From assembly GCF_003589595.1 (NCBI RefSeq), contig NW_020653993.1:2865542-2929541 (forward strand): 64,000 nucleotides of DNA, in the 5' to 3' direction. How positions within the stretch are numbered: position 1 is the first letter of the stretch; each line of letters starts with the position of its first letter. The translations under genes and the position numbers were made by a program. This stretch comes from Hyposmocoma kahamanoa. Lineage: Eukaryota > Arthropoda > Insecta > Lepidoptera > Cosmopterigidae. Shown piece after piece: positions 22,040 to 30,980 of this stretch. The notes beneath the pieces were generated by a model. That model was not told the origin of the DNA. It was given only the letters and a program-made list of their open reading frames with translations, and did no database searches.

Positions 22040-22073
22040 ATCGTAACATTAATAACGTCAATAACGTCCAATG

Positions 22074-22365
22074 TCAAAAATTAGACAATGAATTTAGGGA
22101 TTTATCATTTAAAAATTCAGACACTGTATAGTACATTTTATTGGTCAGTAACTTGTTTAGTTGTTTTTTAAATAGCATAAGGTTTTTCTTAGACCTTAGT
22201 GCTTCCGGTGAATTGTTGTAAACTTCTGGCGACATTACAAAAATACTTTTCTGCATGAAGGTAGTTTTACAGGCTTTCAAACGAAGTTGGTCATATCGTC
22301 TTGGCTTCAGAGTTCGTGTACGTTTGTTAACGGCTGAATAATTGTTCCTTTTTATATGTGTATTA
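22074..22365 (-). pseudogene. LINE reverse transcriptase C-terminal fragment
   Basis: In one minus-strand frame: RRYDQLRLKACKTTFMQKS, FVMSPEVYNNSPE, LFKKQLNKLL and YYTVSEFL, the tail found at the end of CR1/Jockey-type pol proteins, ending in a stop at 22074. No RT core motifs remain, so this is a 5'-truncated copy. Confidence 0.75.
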
Positions 22366-22908
22366 TTACCCTTTTCAATTTACAATTAACAAAACGTCGT
22401 CGTCGTCATCTACAAAATATAAAAAATAGAAAACGTATTAAAATTATTGTAGATAACATAACATTTCTTATCATAGGTCAGTAAAAACTTAACACTACAT
22501 GAATTATTAAAACAGGTACCATAAAAAATCACGATTATCACTTCTAGGCTTCTTCCTACATCCCCTGGCTAGACACTTCACATCTCATACCCACTCACAA
22601 GACCATAGTTTGCACACGTCTTTGTCAATATCTCTTTGTGTCTGCAGTTTTCACTCGAAAAAGCTCCGTTATTTTTTTTTTGCAAAATTTTCCTTGTTTA
22701 AATGCAGGATTTGACGCTGCTTGCGTTTTTGTTATGAGTATCCTCGTGATTTCTTTTATTTTTCTCCACCCAACTTTCACAGGAGGAAACTCTTACTCAA
22801 CTGCGACGTGCGACGTGTAAGCGTGCTTATAAATATTCTTAAGAAATTTAGTAACTTACGCTGATATTTCAAAGTGACGGATTTGTAGGACTCTATTAGC
22901 AATAACTA
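22366..22908. other. Intergenic DNA
   Basis: No supported gene; a 60-codon frame at 22638 has no features. Confidence 0.45.
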
Positions 22909-22969
22909 GAGTTCCTTGTGAAAGGACTTTGTCCAGGGAACTACCGCCACCTTACCTATTTATTGCTAG

Positions 22970-23220
22970 ACGCGGAGGTCGGCCCCCCCACTCCTCACCT
23001 CCTAAAATGTTCCCTCGCCTTGAAATACCTCGCATTAAGCCAGAATGTAGTTTATTATAAATATTGGCACTTATTGCCATAATAATCGAATAACAGATGG
23101 AAGGAATCGCTGTAAGCGATAAGACCGCCAATTGTTCCCTGCTAATGTGTTTAATTTTTATCCTGTGATCTCTCTATGTATGTGGTGTTAACAATAAAGA
23201 ATTTTCCATCTATCTATCCA
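22970..23220 (+). repeat. LINE-like 3' end
   Basis: GCGATAAGACCGCCAATTGT followed by AACAATAAAGAATTTTCCAT and a CTAT-rich tail is the familiar 3' end of lepidopteran LINEs. It lies inside the family A copy. Confidence 0.6.
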
Positions 23221-23283
23221 TAGCCAATCAGTATGCAGTAAACAGTAAGTATGTTATCATTCCTGCGTTCCGGTTTTGGGTAA

Positions 23284-23459
23284 ACCCCCGTTCACACGGC
23301 ATTGCACTGCACGTTTTTTTGCAGTATTCGATGTGCGTTTCTTTGCAGGACAAACACCGTGTGAACGATTCTATTATCTAATGTATGCGCCACTGTTTAT
23401 TCGGTTCGGATTTATACTGCAAAAAAACGGTGCAGTACAATGCCGTGTGAACGGGGGAG
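23284..23459. mobile_element. PIF/Harbinger-type MITE in family A
   Basis: Inverted ends ACCCCCGTTCACACGGCATT and CTCCCCCGTTCACACGGCAT (reversed) are flanked by TAA on both sides (23281-23283, 23460-23462). Deleting it with one TAA restores the family A sequence GGGTAAGGGTG. A TAA target is characteristic of PIF/Harbinger. Confidence 0.85.
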
Positions 23460-23652
23460 TAAGGGTGTTGGTGAAATTACAGGAACATGGGACTAGTCAA
23501 CTTATGTCTCAGGGCGACGGGCGCAGTGGCAGTACCCCTCAGATCTTTGCGATTTAAAGCTCTCAGTGGCACTGCAACTGTTATGGACAGGCGTGTAGCT
23601 TACCATCAGGCACACGACTTGTCTGTCCCATCAGTTGATATTGTAAAAAAAA

Positions 23653-24361
23653 ACTCTTACGTATGAGGGCAGATATGCCCTACCTACCTACGCCGTAAAG
23701 TTTATTACCCCTACGGGCACTGTTAACATCTTTAAAGAGTTTTGAATTACCTCTGATGAAAACTGCTGTATTAAATACATAAAGAGATGTTAAAATAAGG
23801 CCTACAGCTGTCTGTTCGTTTTAATTAGTAACGCAACTGCGGAAGTTCCGCACGCTTTCTCACATCTGCTTTCGTTTCTGTTTCCGCAACTTTTATGACG
23901 GACCTTTATTCGAAAGTTCATAACGTTCGCGACTGATGAGGCGCGCTTGAGGATTGCTTGATCGTGAGACGCGCATTTTTTAGATGTGTTAGGTGCAATT
24001 ATGAAACCAAGTCCACCAAAACAAGTCCTATTTCGTTGAGATCTTTATATTATTTACACTTCCGCTGCCGCATCCGCTTCCGTTTCGGTTTCTGCTAAGA
24101 TTTACTTTTGCTATCTGTTTCCATTTCAGTTTCCGTTATAACCTATGATTATTGAGAGAGTTAATTTACCTAAAGTTTGCACGATTTCTTAGTATGGACA
24201 TGCCCATTTCGTGATGTAACCAAATAAATCCCGGGTTTCATAATTATTACATATAAAGGCATATCAAATTTACACGACGAATAAGATTAATATACGCATA
24301 TACAGTTTTATTTGTATGTATGTATTTATTATAATAATTACAATGTTTATACATACAGGGA
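23653..24361. other. Intergenic DNA
   Basis: No gene. TTTCCG/TTTCGG words recur at 23820-24140 (CGCTTCCGTTTCGGTTTCTG) without forming a clear array. Confidence 0.45.
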
Positions 24362-24408
24362 TCAGAAGGAGGCCTTTGCCCAGCAGTGGGATACATCAGG
24401 CTAAAATG
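24362..24408 (+). repeat. RTE 3' end fragment
   Basis: GGAGGCCTTTGCCCAGCAGT followed by GGGATACATCAGGCT parallels the end of the RTE at 11139-11180. Confidence 0.7.
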
Positions 24409-25137
24409 TAAATGTATACAACAGACACATATACATATATGTATATATACGTATATATTTATATGTATATATTTATTTACTTTAATAAATCAATATACGT
24501 ATATCAAGTAATTGTTGTCTCGAAAGGTATATAGATGTCAAGGGAATGTTTTACGTTACTTGAATTTTAGGTTATTTAACTCCCTTAATTAATAGGAATT
24601 GAGTGAGTTAAATAACAATGAGGGACTTAAGGTTAATGGTTATAAGTTACAACACTTCCGTTGCATCACTCGTTTTATCCACACATTGCTCTAATACTCT
24701 TTACGTTGATTATATTACCCCAGAAAATTATTCCGTAACGTAATCTTGAAGCTATGCAACCGTGATATGTTGTTAGGATTTTCTCACAATGGTTTCCTGC
24801 ACTACCAAGCAATTGTCGGTACTTACTTACCAACTGTAGTTAAACTTTCAGCAGAAAACACAGTTGATGTTTGAAGTGCAGTAGTACAAATTCTTTTGCA
24901 GCATAACGACGCTGCGGCGCGACAGTAGCCCCCCTAATTGCACACGGAGGTTTTCCATTGGACTCCTTGACAAATATCTCTATAGACGGAAAATAATCTT
25001 ATACGTTTTTGAATAAGCGTGCTGAAAGGACTTTTTCATATAAACGCTTTTCAGTTTGAAGCTTATAAAACCGTTTAGAAAAACATTTAAGCAACGAATT
25101 TACCTAAAAGAGTAGGGTTCAGAAGTTTTAACATTTA
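24409..25137. other. Intergenic DNA
   Basis: Contains an alternating TATA/CATA microsatellite (24425-24480); nothing else recognised. Confidence 0.45.
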
Positions 25138-25352
25138 GTAGCGGTAGCTTGTGAAAAAGTTCGTAGGGAAGGGAAGGGAAGTACTGCCACCTTATCTATT
25201 TCGGCCGCCAAGCAGTAATGTGAGCATTACTGCGTTCCGGTTTGGAAGGGTAAGGGTACTGGTGAAACAGGCGCAGTGGCAGTGACCCTAAGATCTTTGC
25301 GATTTAAAGCTCTGAAAGGCACTGCAAGTGTTATGGACAGGCGTGTCGCTTA
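25138..25352 (+). mobile_element. Family A repeat with internal deletion
   Basis: 5' part through GCATTACTGCGTTCCGGTTT, then GGTGAAACAGGCGCAGTGGC joins distant family positions; contains a GGGAA triplication at about 25167-25181. Confidence 0.75.
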
Positions 25353-26010
25353 AAATGAAAATGAAAAAAAATGAAATTTTACACTAGTCACAGTCTGGAT
25401 TCTGTGAGACAATGGAAAACGCTTCAGGATGAGTAGAAAACACGTAAAAGCACACTCTATGCGCGTTGGAGTGTTTGAGTCTGGCCCTCGGGTGGTTATA
25501 ACACGGCGCTGTTCAGGTGCGTTATGAACACAGTGGTGTAAGTTTGGAGAGTATGCGAAATTAACAAAAAAATGCAAGGAAAAATGCCTAAGCATTTTTT
25601 CCATGCTAGCGTGGAAAAGATTTTTGAAATTCGAACTTGGCGATGAACTATGTGGTGCACGTAGCTTTTTCTTTCTATGAAAATAAAAACGTAACGACAC
25701 GTTCAACTACGCGATTTGACGTACATCATTTTATGTGATATAAATCCGTTGTATATTTTATTCTTGTTACTGACGTTAAATTGACAACGAACTAATTTTG
25801 TTTACTAAAACTGATTTGTTATATTCAACTGTTTTTCTTTCATCTACCATTTTCGTCGCTATAGTGAGGTTAAAAGTTGTGTGTTTTGCTCGGCAACAAA
25901 ATTGTTTTGCGTCTCGTGCCTTGAAGCCCTCGTTATGCACAGGATTCTATTTTTGAACCACTGGCAAACTTGCATAACAAATAACCAATATTCCCAGCGA
26001 ATTATAGTAA
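25353..26010. other. Intergenic DNA
   Basis: A 118-codon minus-strand frame (25350-25706) shows no known domain. Confidence 0.4.
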
Positions 26011-26120
26011 GTAAGGGCGGTAAATAAGAAATTTCTAACGAGAGTGTATTTGAAGCCCGAAGCCGAAGGCTGCGTGAGGGTTTTAATGATTCGAGGTTTG
26101 TAATTTTTACCGCCCGTGCT
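26011..26120. mobile_element. Short MITE, GGGCGGTAAATAAG family
   Basis: GGGCGGTAAATAAGAAATTT and GTAATTTTTACCGCCC form inverted ends. Related units lie at 41097-41335. Confidence 0.65.
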
Positions 26121-26154
26121 ACATACAATGTTTCATCGAGTTTGCAAGGATACA

Positions 26155-26440
26155 ATTTTTTTTTAATGTAAAGAAGGAGGCAAACGAGCAGACGAGCCAC
26201 TTGATAGAAGGTGGTCATGGACATTCGCAACATCAGATAAGCTGCCTTTGCGTTGCCAGCCTTTGAGAGCCCTGTAAACACGCTTTTTGAAGAACACCAT
26301 CTCATAGCGCAAAGGAAACACTTCAGGAGGAATATCATTCCACATCTTGCAGATTCGAGGAAGGAACGAACGAGATGCCCGCGTGGTTTTACAATGCCAG
26401 GTATCTAAGATGTGGGACCACCACATCTTAGATACCTACC
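26155..26440 (-). pseudogene. LINE C-terminal fragment with 3' UTR
   Basis: Minus-strand frame with SFLPRICKMWNDIPPEVFP, VFFKKRVYRALKGWQRKG and DVANVHDH, the C-terminus of a Jockey/CR1-like pol that I recognise from moths. It is followed by the typical CTCGTCTGCTCGTTTGCCTC 3' region and an A-run (26160-26165 as T). The core RT is missing. Its left end abuts the palindrome at 26400-26440. Confidence 0.75.
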
Positions 26441-26441
26441 T
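26399..26441. repeat. Palindrome
   Basis: AGGTATCTAAGATGTGG and its complement CCACATCTTAGATACCT flank a short centre at the 5' end of the LINE fragment; it may be a 5' inversion joint. Confidence 0.7.
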
Positions 26442-27782
26442 AGCACCACACAAGAACAAAACACGAGGAAAAAAAATTATATATTTATAGTGTGGTTTGA
26501 TAATCCGGGTTTTTTTTTTTCAAACGCGGTAGCACTCCCTAGTAGCATCAACGCCTCCCAATTGCTTCCCTACCGCCCCCATTCTTCAGCGCCCACAAAA
26601 CTTGTGCTACGTGTATGTTAGTCTTTATGGTAACATATTATATGGATCGTAGTTGCCTGATTTAAATGAATATAAAAAAGTTTGCGATCATTTTATTTAT
26701 TTATTTATATAAATTATTGCAAATTTTTTTTTTGATGAGTGATGTATCTATATAAACTTATTTAGGTCCATATCTTCTAACTTGTGGCATGCGAAAAAAC
26801 GCGGCCAGAATATGGAAGTGGTGTGCCTGAACTATTCAGTGCTCTTGACATGTAGCTAAATGTATTTCTTTATGCTTAGACTGGCGGTGTCATGTTTTTT
26901 CTCGTCTACCTTTATTTCCTCCTTTGATAGTTTATTTTTCTAATAACGAGATCTTTTATAGTATTACTTTCTCTATTACGCTAATGTATTAGTTACCAAA
27001 ATACGTTTTCTAACAGAACGTATATAATAAGGAGGTCAAGGAGCTGGCTTGTAGGAGAGAGGACTGGAAGAGGCTCCACCGACAAGACTCTTAAGTTTGA
27101 TGATGATGAACAGAACGTACAAGGGCGTAACTTTGGAGGGCAGGACCCCGATTCAGAACACTTCGATGTTTGAACCGAATCACTTGATTGGATATCGTTC
27201 TCGAATCAAAGGGCGCTTTCCGAACTATTCAGAACATTCCGATTTAAACTTTCGATTCGGATTCGGAAACGATATCGTTATCCAATAGCGTTTAACGGAG
27301 TTAATCGGTGAAGTAGGTGATAAGAAAAATGAAAATCCTTTTATATACATTTTTAAGACTTTAAAGGCCTAAAATATAGGAATGTGTTAGTCTTGCATTA
27401 AAATAAATGAATAAAAATCCAGACTTTATTTAAAATAATAAGAGATTTCCATATTACAATCTTGCTTTGGAAACAATAGGACGTTCGGTAACTTTCATTT
27501 GATAACTGTGTTCTGAATGACGTTTATGGCCTTTGCCGGTCGAGAAGTGCGAGTAATCGTACGGGTGTGACGTCATTTCGGTTCGATTTCGAATACGACG
27601 GTCTAACGTTCGATTCGTGTTGTAATTAAAAATGAAAAGAAATCGTACGACATTAAATGGAATCGGTCGACATCTGACTTATCGTAAGTTTCTGAATCGA
27701 CCCCCAGGACTGACAAAGCACAAGACCACCGGATTAAGCCCCCCAAATGAAAATATAGATAAATAAATACCTACATTTTGTT
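26442..27782. other. Intergenic DNA
   Basis: No gene. CGATTCGGATTCGGAAACG and GAATCGGTCGAC words recur at 27130-27290 and 27530-27700, suggesting a degraded inverted repeat; boundaries unclear. Confidence 0.4.
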
Positions 27783-28207
27783 TGCGATACCAAGTGACTC
27801 GCATGTCAAGCTTTAAATCACAAAGACCTGACGGCACTTCAACTGCGCCCGTCACTCTGAAACATAAGTTGACAAGTCCCATGTGCCTGTAATTTCACAT
27901 CACAACATAGCCCCGCACTAGAGAAACACTGTCGCGGGTGCCATGGACACACATACACAGGTTGTGTATGTGTGTCCATGTGTTTGGGTGTAATTTATGG
28001 TTCATAAATTACACCCAAACACACGAGAGAAATAAATGTAGGCCATACAAATATTTATCCCGGGAATCGGACCAGGGACCTCTGCGTGGCAGTCCGGCCA
28101 CGGAGGCACTTTAAAAACCTAAACGCAGTAATGCTTGCCGGTAGAAATAGTAGTAGCAGCACTTCACCGGACTAACTTTTTCTCAAGGAGCTCTACTGCT
28201 ACTTAAA
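27783..28207 (-). mobile_element. Family A repeat split by a family B SINE
   Basis: The reversed 3' half (27783-27898, ending CCTGTAATTTCAC) and the reversed 5' half (28116-28207, CGCAGTAATGC to GAGCTCTACTGCTACTT) are separated by the SINE. Confidence 0.75.
27899..28113 (-). mobile_element. Family B SINE nested in family A
   Basis: Head at the right (CCGTGGCCGGACTGCCACGC on minus), body to CATAGCCCCGCAC. It contains a local palindrome (27980-28022) in which TGTTTGGGTGTAATTTATGG is mirrored. Confidence 0.75.
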
Positions 28208-28437
28208 AAGAAACAGATACTTTATTCACTATATTAGGACACATATAACACAAGTACGGATTAAATACAAAAGGACAAATATAGATTTTTTGTCATAGCA
28301 GTGAAGGGGGCTGAACCATATGCCTAAGTTCCCCAAGGCGCTGGTTTTCAGTCACAGTCAACGCTAACAATAAACAGCCTTCCTTATAAACACTATTTAG
28401 CCTTAGATAACGCTTTAAACAATGTTTCAAAAATCTT
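28208..28437. other. Intergenic DNA
   Basis: Nothing recognised. Confidence 0.45.
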
Positions 28438-28892
28438 ACCTATAAATATAAACATTGATTAGTGCTAAATGATTGGTTAATTTGTTGTTTAAATAGCTGT
28501 CAACTTAAACACACTCATGGCTGACATTACTCAGCTGTTAGCAGGTTAGACAACGTCAATGAGTTAAGTAGATTTGTTTTGATTTTTATTCCGAGAAAAT
28601 TTTTACTTGAATTGTGTAAAAATGGAAAATTTTCGGCGTGATATAGCAGATTTGCGGTACTTTAGACGGAGGCGTGTAAAGAACAAGAAACGATACGATC
28701 CACTGCTCCAGTTAGATGAACATGAATTTAGGAAACGATATCGTTTTTTCCAAAGAAAATATGTTAATTTTGCATTTGTCTTTGATTCAATTTTTAGATT
28801 TTCGCTCCAAATGTCAAATGACAGCCATTTGAGCATTTTTTTTTCATTACGCATTACTTAAGTAAGCAGTGTTCAACTTGCTTTTTATAGGT
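28438..28892. mobile_element. PIF/Harbinger deletion derivative
   Basis: Putative inverted ends ACCTATAAA (28438-28446) and TTTATAGGT (28884-28892), with looser matches GATTAGTGCT/GAACACTGCT inside. Flanks are TTA on the left and TAA on the right, close to but not an identical 3-bp duplication. It encloses a HARBI1-like N-terminal frame. Confidence 0.5.
28622..28861 (+). pseudogene. HARBI1-like nuclease N-terminal remnant
   Basis: MENFRRDIADLRYFRRRRVK and DPLLQLDEHEFRKRYRF match the basic N-terminus and the 'DPL..xD.EFR.RYRF' stretch that precede the nuclease domain of HARBI1-type proteins, the catalytic subunit of PIF/Harbinger transposons. The DDE nuclease domain is entirely absent and the frame ends after about 80 codons. 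The ATG at 28622 is preferred over upstream non-ATG codons. Recognition is by motif memory only. Confidence 0.6.
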
Positions 28893-29039
28893 AATAGAAA
28901 ATTAAATTGTTTAATTTTTTTTTTTCATTATTTAAAAAAAATTTAAAATACTTAAAATCTTAAATAATACTTAACTAAATATTGATTAAACTGAATATGT
29001 AGTGCATCTAAAAATGTAATTAGGTTAAGAAGTTTATAG

Positions 29040-29215
29040 ATTGTACCATAGACCAGTTACCTAAGCAATAGGACTGCTAATCGCGATACAAGAGAGTGTA
29101 GTCGGGTATTTAGTACCTAATGGTGCACCAGATGGCGCGACGAGTACCAAATAGCTAGTTTTGTAACTAATTATTTTACATTGACAAGGTGCAATTTATC
29201 AAAGCCACTCTAATT
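29040..29215 (+). repeat. Repeat D, copy left of the CR1 element
   Basis: ACCATAGACCAGTTACC, GGACTGCTAATCGCGATACA and GTGCACCAGATGGCGCGACG match the reverse complement of 20555-20725. A weaker inverted relative lies right of the CR1 at 34190-34275. Confidence 0.65.
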
Positions 29216-29221
29216 TCTAGT

Positions 29222-29358
29222 GATAACAAACAAATCAACTAGATGGCGCTTCTTGCACAGATTTTTATGTATAGTGCCAACTATTCTTTTATTTTGTTTA
29301 GGATTAGCGCCATCTACCCATATTAGGAAGCGCCAATTTTTAAATTTGTTTGTAACAC
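29222..29358. repeat. Inverted-repeat stretch with GCGCCATCT motifs
   Basis: AACAAACAAAT..TGGCGCTTC (29225-29253) is mirrored by GAAGCGCCAA..ATTTGTTTGTA (29327-29354). AGATGGCGCT (29241) and TAGCGCCATCTA (29305) lie within it. Confidence 0.55.
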
Positions 29359-29434
29359 ACAATGCCATCTATTGGCACGCATATTTGTCTAAGTTCAAAA
29401 AATAATTTTAGGTTATTATCAATGTTTGAATATT

Positions 29435-29459
29435 AAAAAAAAAAAAAAAAAAAAAAAAA
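29435..29459 (+). repeat. Uninterrupted A25 run
   Basis: Directly 5' of the CR1 5' region. Could be the tail of an earlier retrotransposed copy or part of the target. Confidence 0.95.
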
Positions 29460-29518
29460 TTGGTACACTCTACGACACGAAATTCTTGTTTAAGAAAGAA
29501 ACAAACAAAATCTATTCA

Positions 29519-30952
29519 ATGGCAAATTGTGACAAATGCAGCGATCAAATTGCGGATCGTAGGTTTATGAGTTGCTCGATTTGCAAGAAGCATTTCCACT
29601 TACCGTGTGCAAGCGTTACGTCACCCCGATTTTATTTAATGAGTCCTAGTAAAAAACAGACATGGAAATGTGATGATTGTAGGGAAGGACTAAAACTAAA
29701 AATGAATGAAAGAAATAGAGATGAAGATACACTAAATAAAACTCCAAACTTTGTTACACAACGAAAGTACAGAATAAACATTTCCACTTATAATTCTTTT
29801 GATTCACTGTCTGATAATGATTCTTCGAATCTGTCAGCGACTAACGAAAAGCTAAACCGAAGTTGTCCAGAAGTGCAAGTAAGTCACGGTGAACAGGCAG
29901 AGGAATTAAAGGAAAAGAATTATAAATTACAACTAGAACTTGAAGCTGCCGATGAAGAAATAAAGAATTTGCTTTCGGAAAATTATGCATTGAAAAATCG
30001 TATCACCAAATTAGAGTCGTTAAATAAAACCCTAACACAAATATGCTCATCAACAAAGAAAGTATCTACAAATATCAAGAAAAAATCATCAAATTTAAAA
30101 AAAAGGGTATTGGAATTCTCGAATATTGATAATTCTATCACAGAGCAAGTCGAAAACGGACAGAAAGACTTCGATACTAATCTTGAAAAATTAAATCCTG
30201 CAAACAAAGACACTGAAGCCCAAGAAACAAAAACGTATGACGATTACATAACAACAAAGTACAATAACTACAATAAGAAAACAGAAACGAATAACACAAC
30301 AAATAATAATGAATATCAGCGCGAAAAAAGAAAATTATGTATACTGAGCAGTAACTCCAGAATCAAAATGTTGCAGCTAACTAGAGCTACCCTAGACCAC
30401 ACCAATATTTGCCATTATATTACTCCAGGAGCTGGTATAAATCAACTTCTAAAGGGTATAGAAAATAAATTATGCAATTTTAATTATGACGACTACTGTA
30501 TTTTGTTTATAGGTGACGCGGACTTTAAAGAAAGTTACAAGTACTCTGAGCTAATTGAACATATTCGAAATAAGTTGCTAAATGTACAACATACAAATAT
30601 AGTAATTTGTTTGCCCACTTACAGATCTACTAGTTATGCAAATTTATACAATAAACGAGTAGAAATATTTAATAATTTACTGTATCGTGATAATAAGTAC
30701 TATGAATATGCCTACTTATTAGATAGCAACAAAAAATTGGAATACTGTACAAAAATGTATACAAGGGGCGGCTTAGTGAGTAATTATGGGTATAAAATTA
30801 TTATCGAAAATCTGAACGAATTAATTAGTGAAATCACGCATTATTATTATTTATATAGCTTGAAAGAACCAATCCTAAACGAACCTAGTACTACAAGTCC
30901 GCATAGTTTAAACCTGTCTTGTACGTGCCAAAATAAAAACTTTTTTCGTTAA
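29519..30952 (+). CDS. CR1-type ORF1 protein: PHD finger, coiled coil, SGNH-like
   Basis: A 477-residue RNA-binding/structural protein of a LINE. The start is the ATG at 29519 (MANCDKCSDQ), just before the zinc finger; the frame is open further upstream only through the A25 run. Residues 4-54 form a C4HC3 PHD finger (C4, C7, C19, C22, H27, C30, C51, C54). Residues about 125-175 are a leucine-rich coiled coil. Residues about 270-440 resemble the SGNH/esterase-like region of CR1 ORF1 proteins (KLCILSSNSR, YCILFIGDAD, LPTYRSTSY), though the usual GDS nucleophile box is altered. The frame is intact, which argues for a recent insertion. ORF2 starts 28 bases after the stop. Confidence 0.85.
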   Translation: MANCDKCSDQIADRRFMSCSICKKHFHLPCASVTSPRFYLMSPSKKQTWKCDDCREGLKLKMNERNRDEDTLNKTPNFVTQRKYRINISTYNSFDSLSDNDSSNLSATNEKLNRSCPEVQVSHGEQAEELKEKNYKLQLELEAADEEIKNLLSENYALKNRITKLESLNKTLTQICSSTKKVSTNIKKKSSNLKKRVLEFSNIDNSITEQVENGQKDFDTNLEKLNPANKDTEAQETKTYDDYITTKYNNYNKKTETNNTTNNNEYQREKRKLCILSSNSRIKMLQLTRATLDHTNICHYITPGAGINQLLKGIENKLCNFNYDDYCILFIGDADFKESYKYSELIEHIRNKLLNVQHTNIVICLPTYRSTSYANLYNKRVEIFNNLLYRDNKYYEYAYLLDSNKKLEYCTKMYTRGGLVSNYGYKIIIENLNELISEITHYYYLYSLKEPILNEPSTTSPHSLNLSCTCQNKNFFR

Positions 30953-30980
30953 GGATACAAAAAGTAACGGCATAAAATTA

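Larger units (their letters stand above)
22909..23652 (+). mobile_element. Family A repeat interrupted twice
   Basis: The 5' part (22909-22962, GAGTTCCTTGTGAAAGGACT to CACCTTACCTATT) is separated by a LINE tail from ATTCCTGCGTTCCGGTTTTG (23259-23280), which is again separated by a MITE from GTAAGGGTGTTGGTGAAATT through the A-rich tail at about 23652. Confidence 0.75.
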
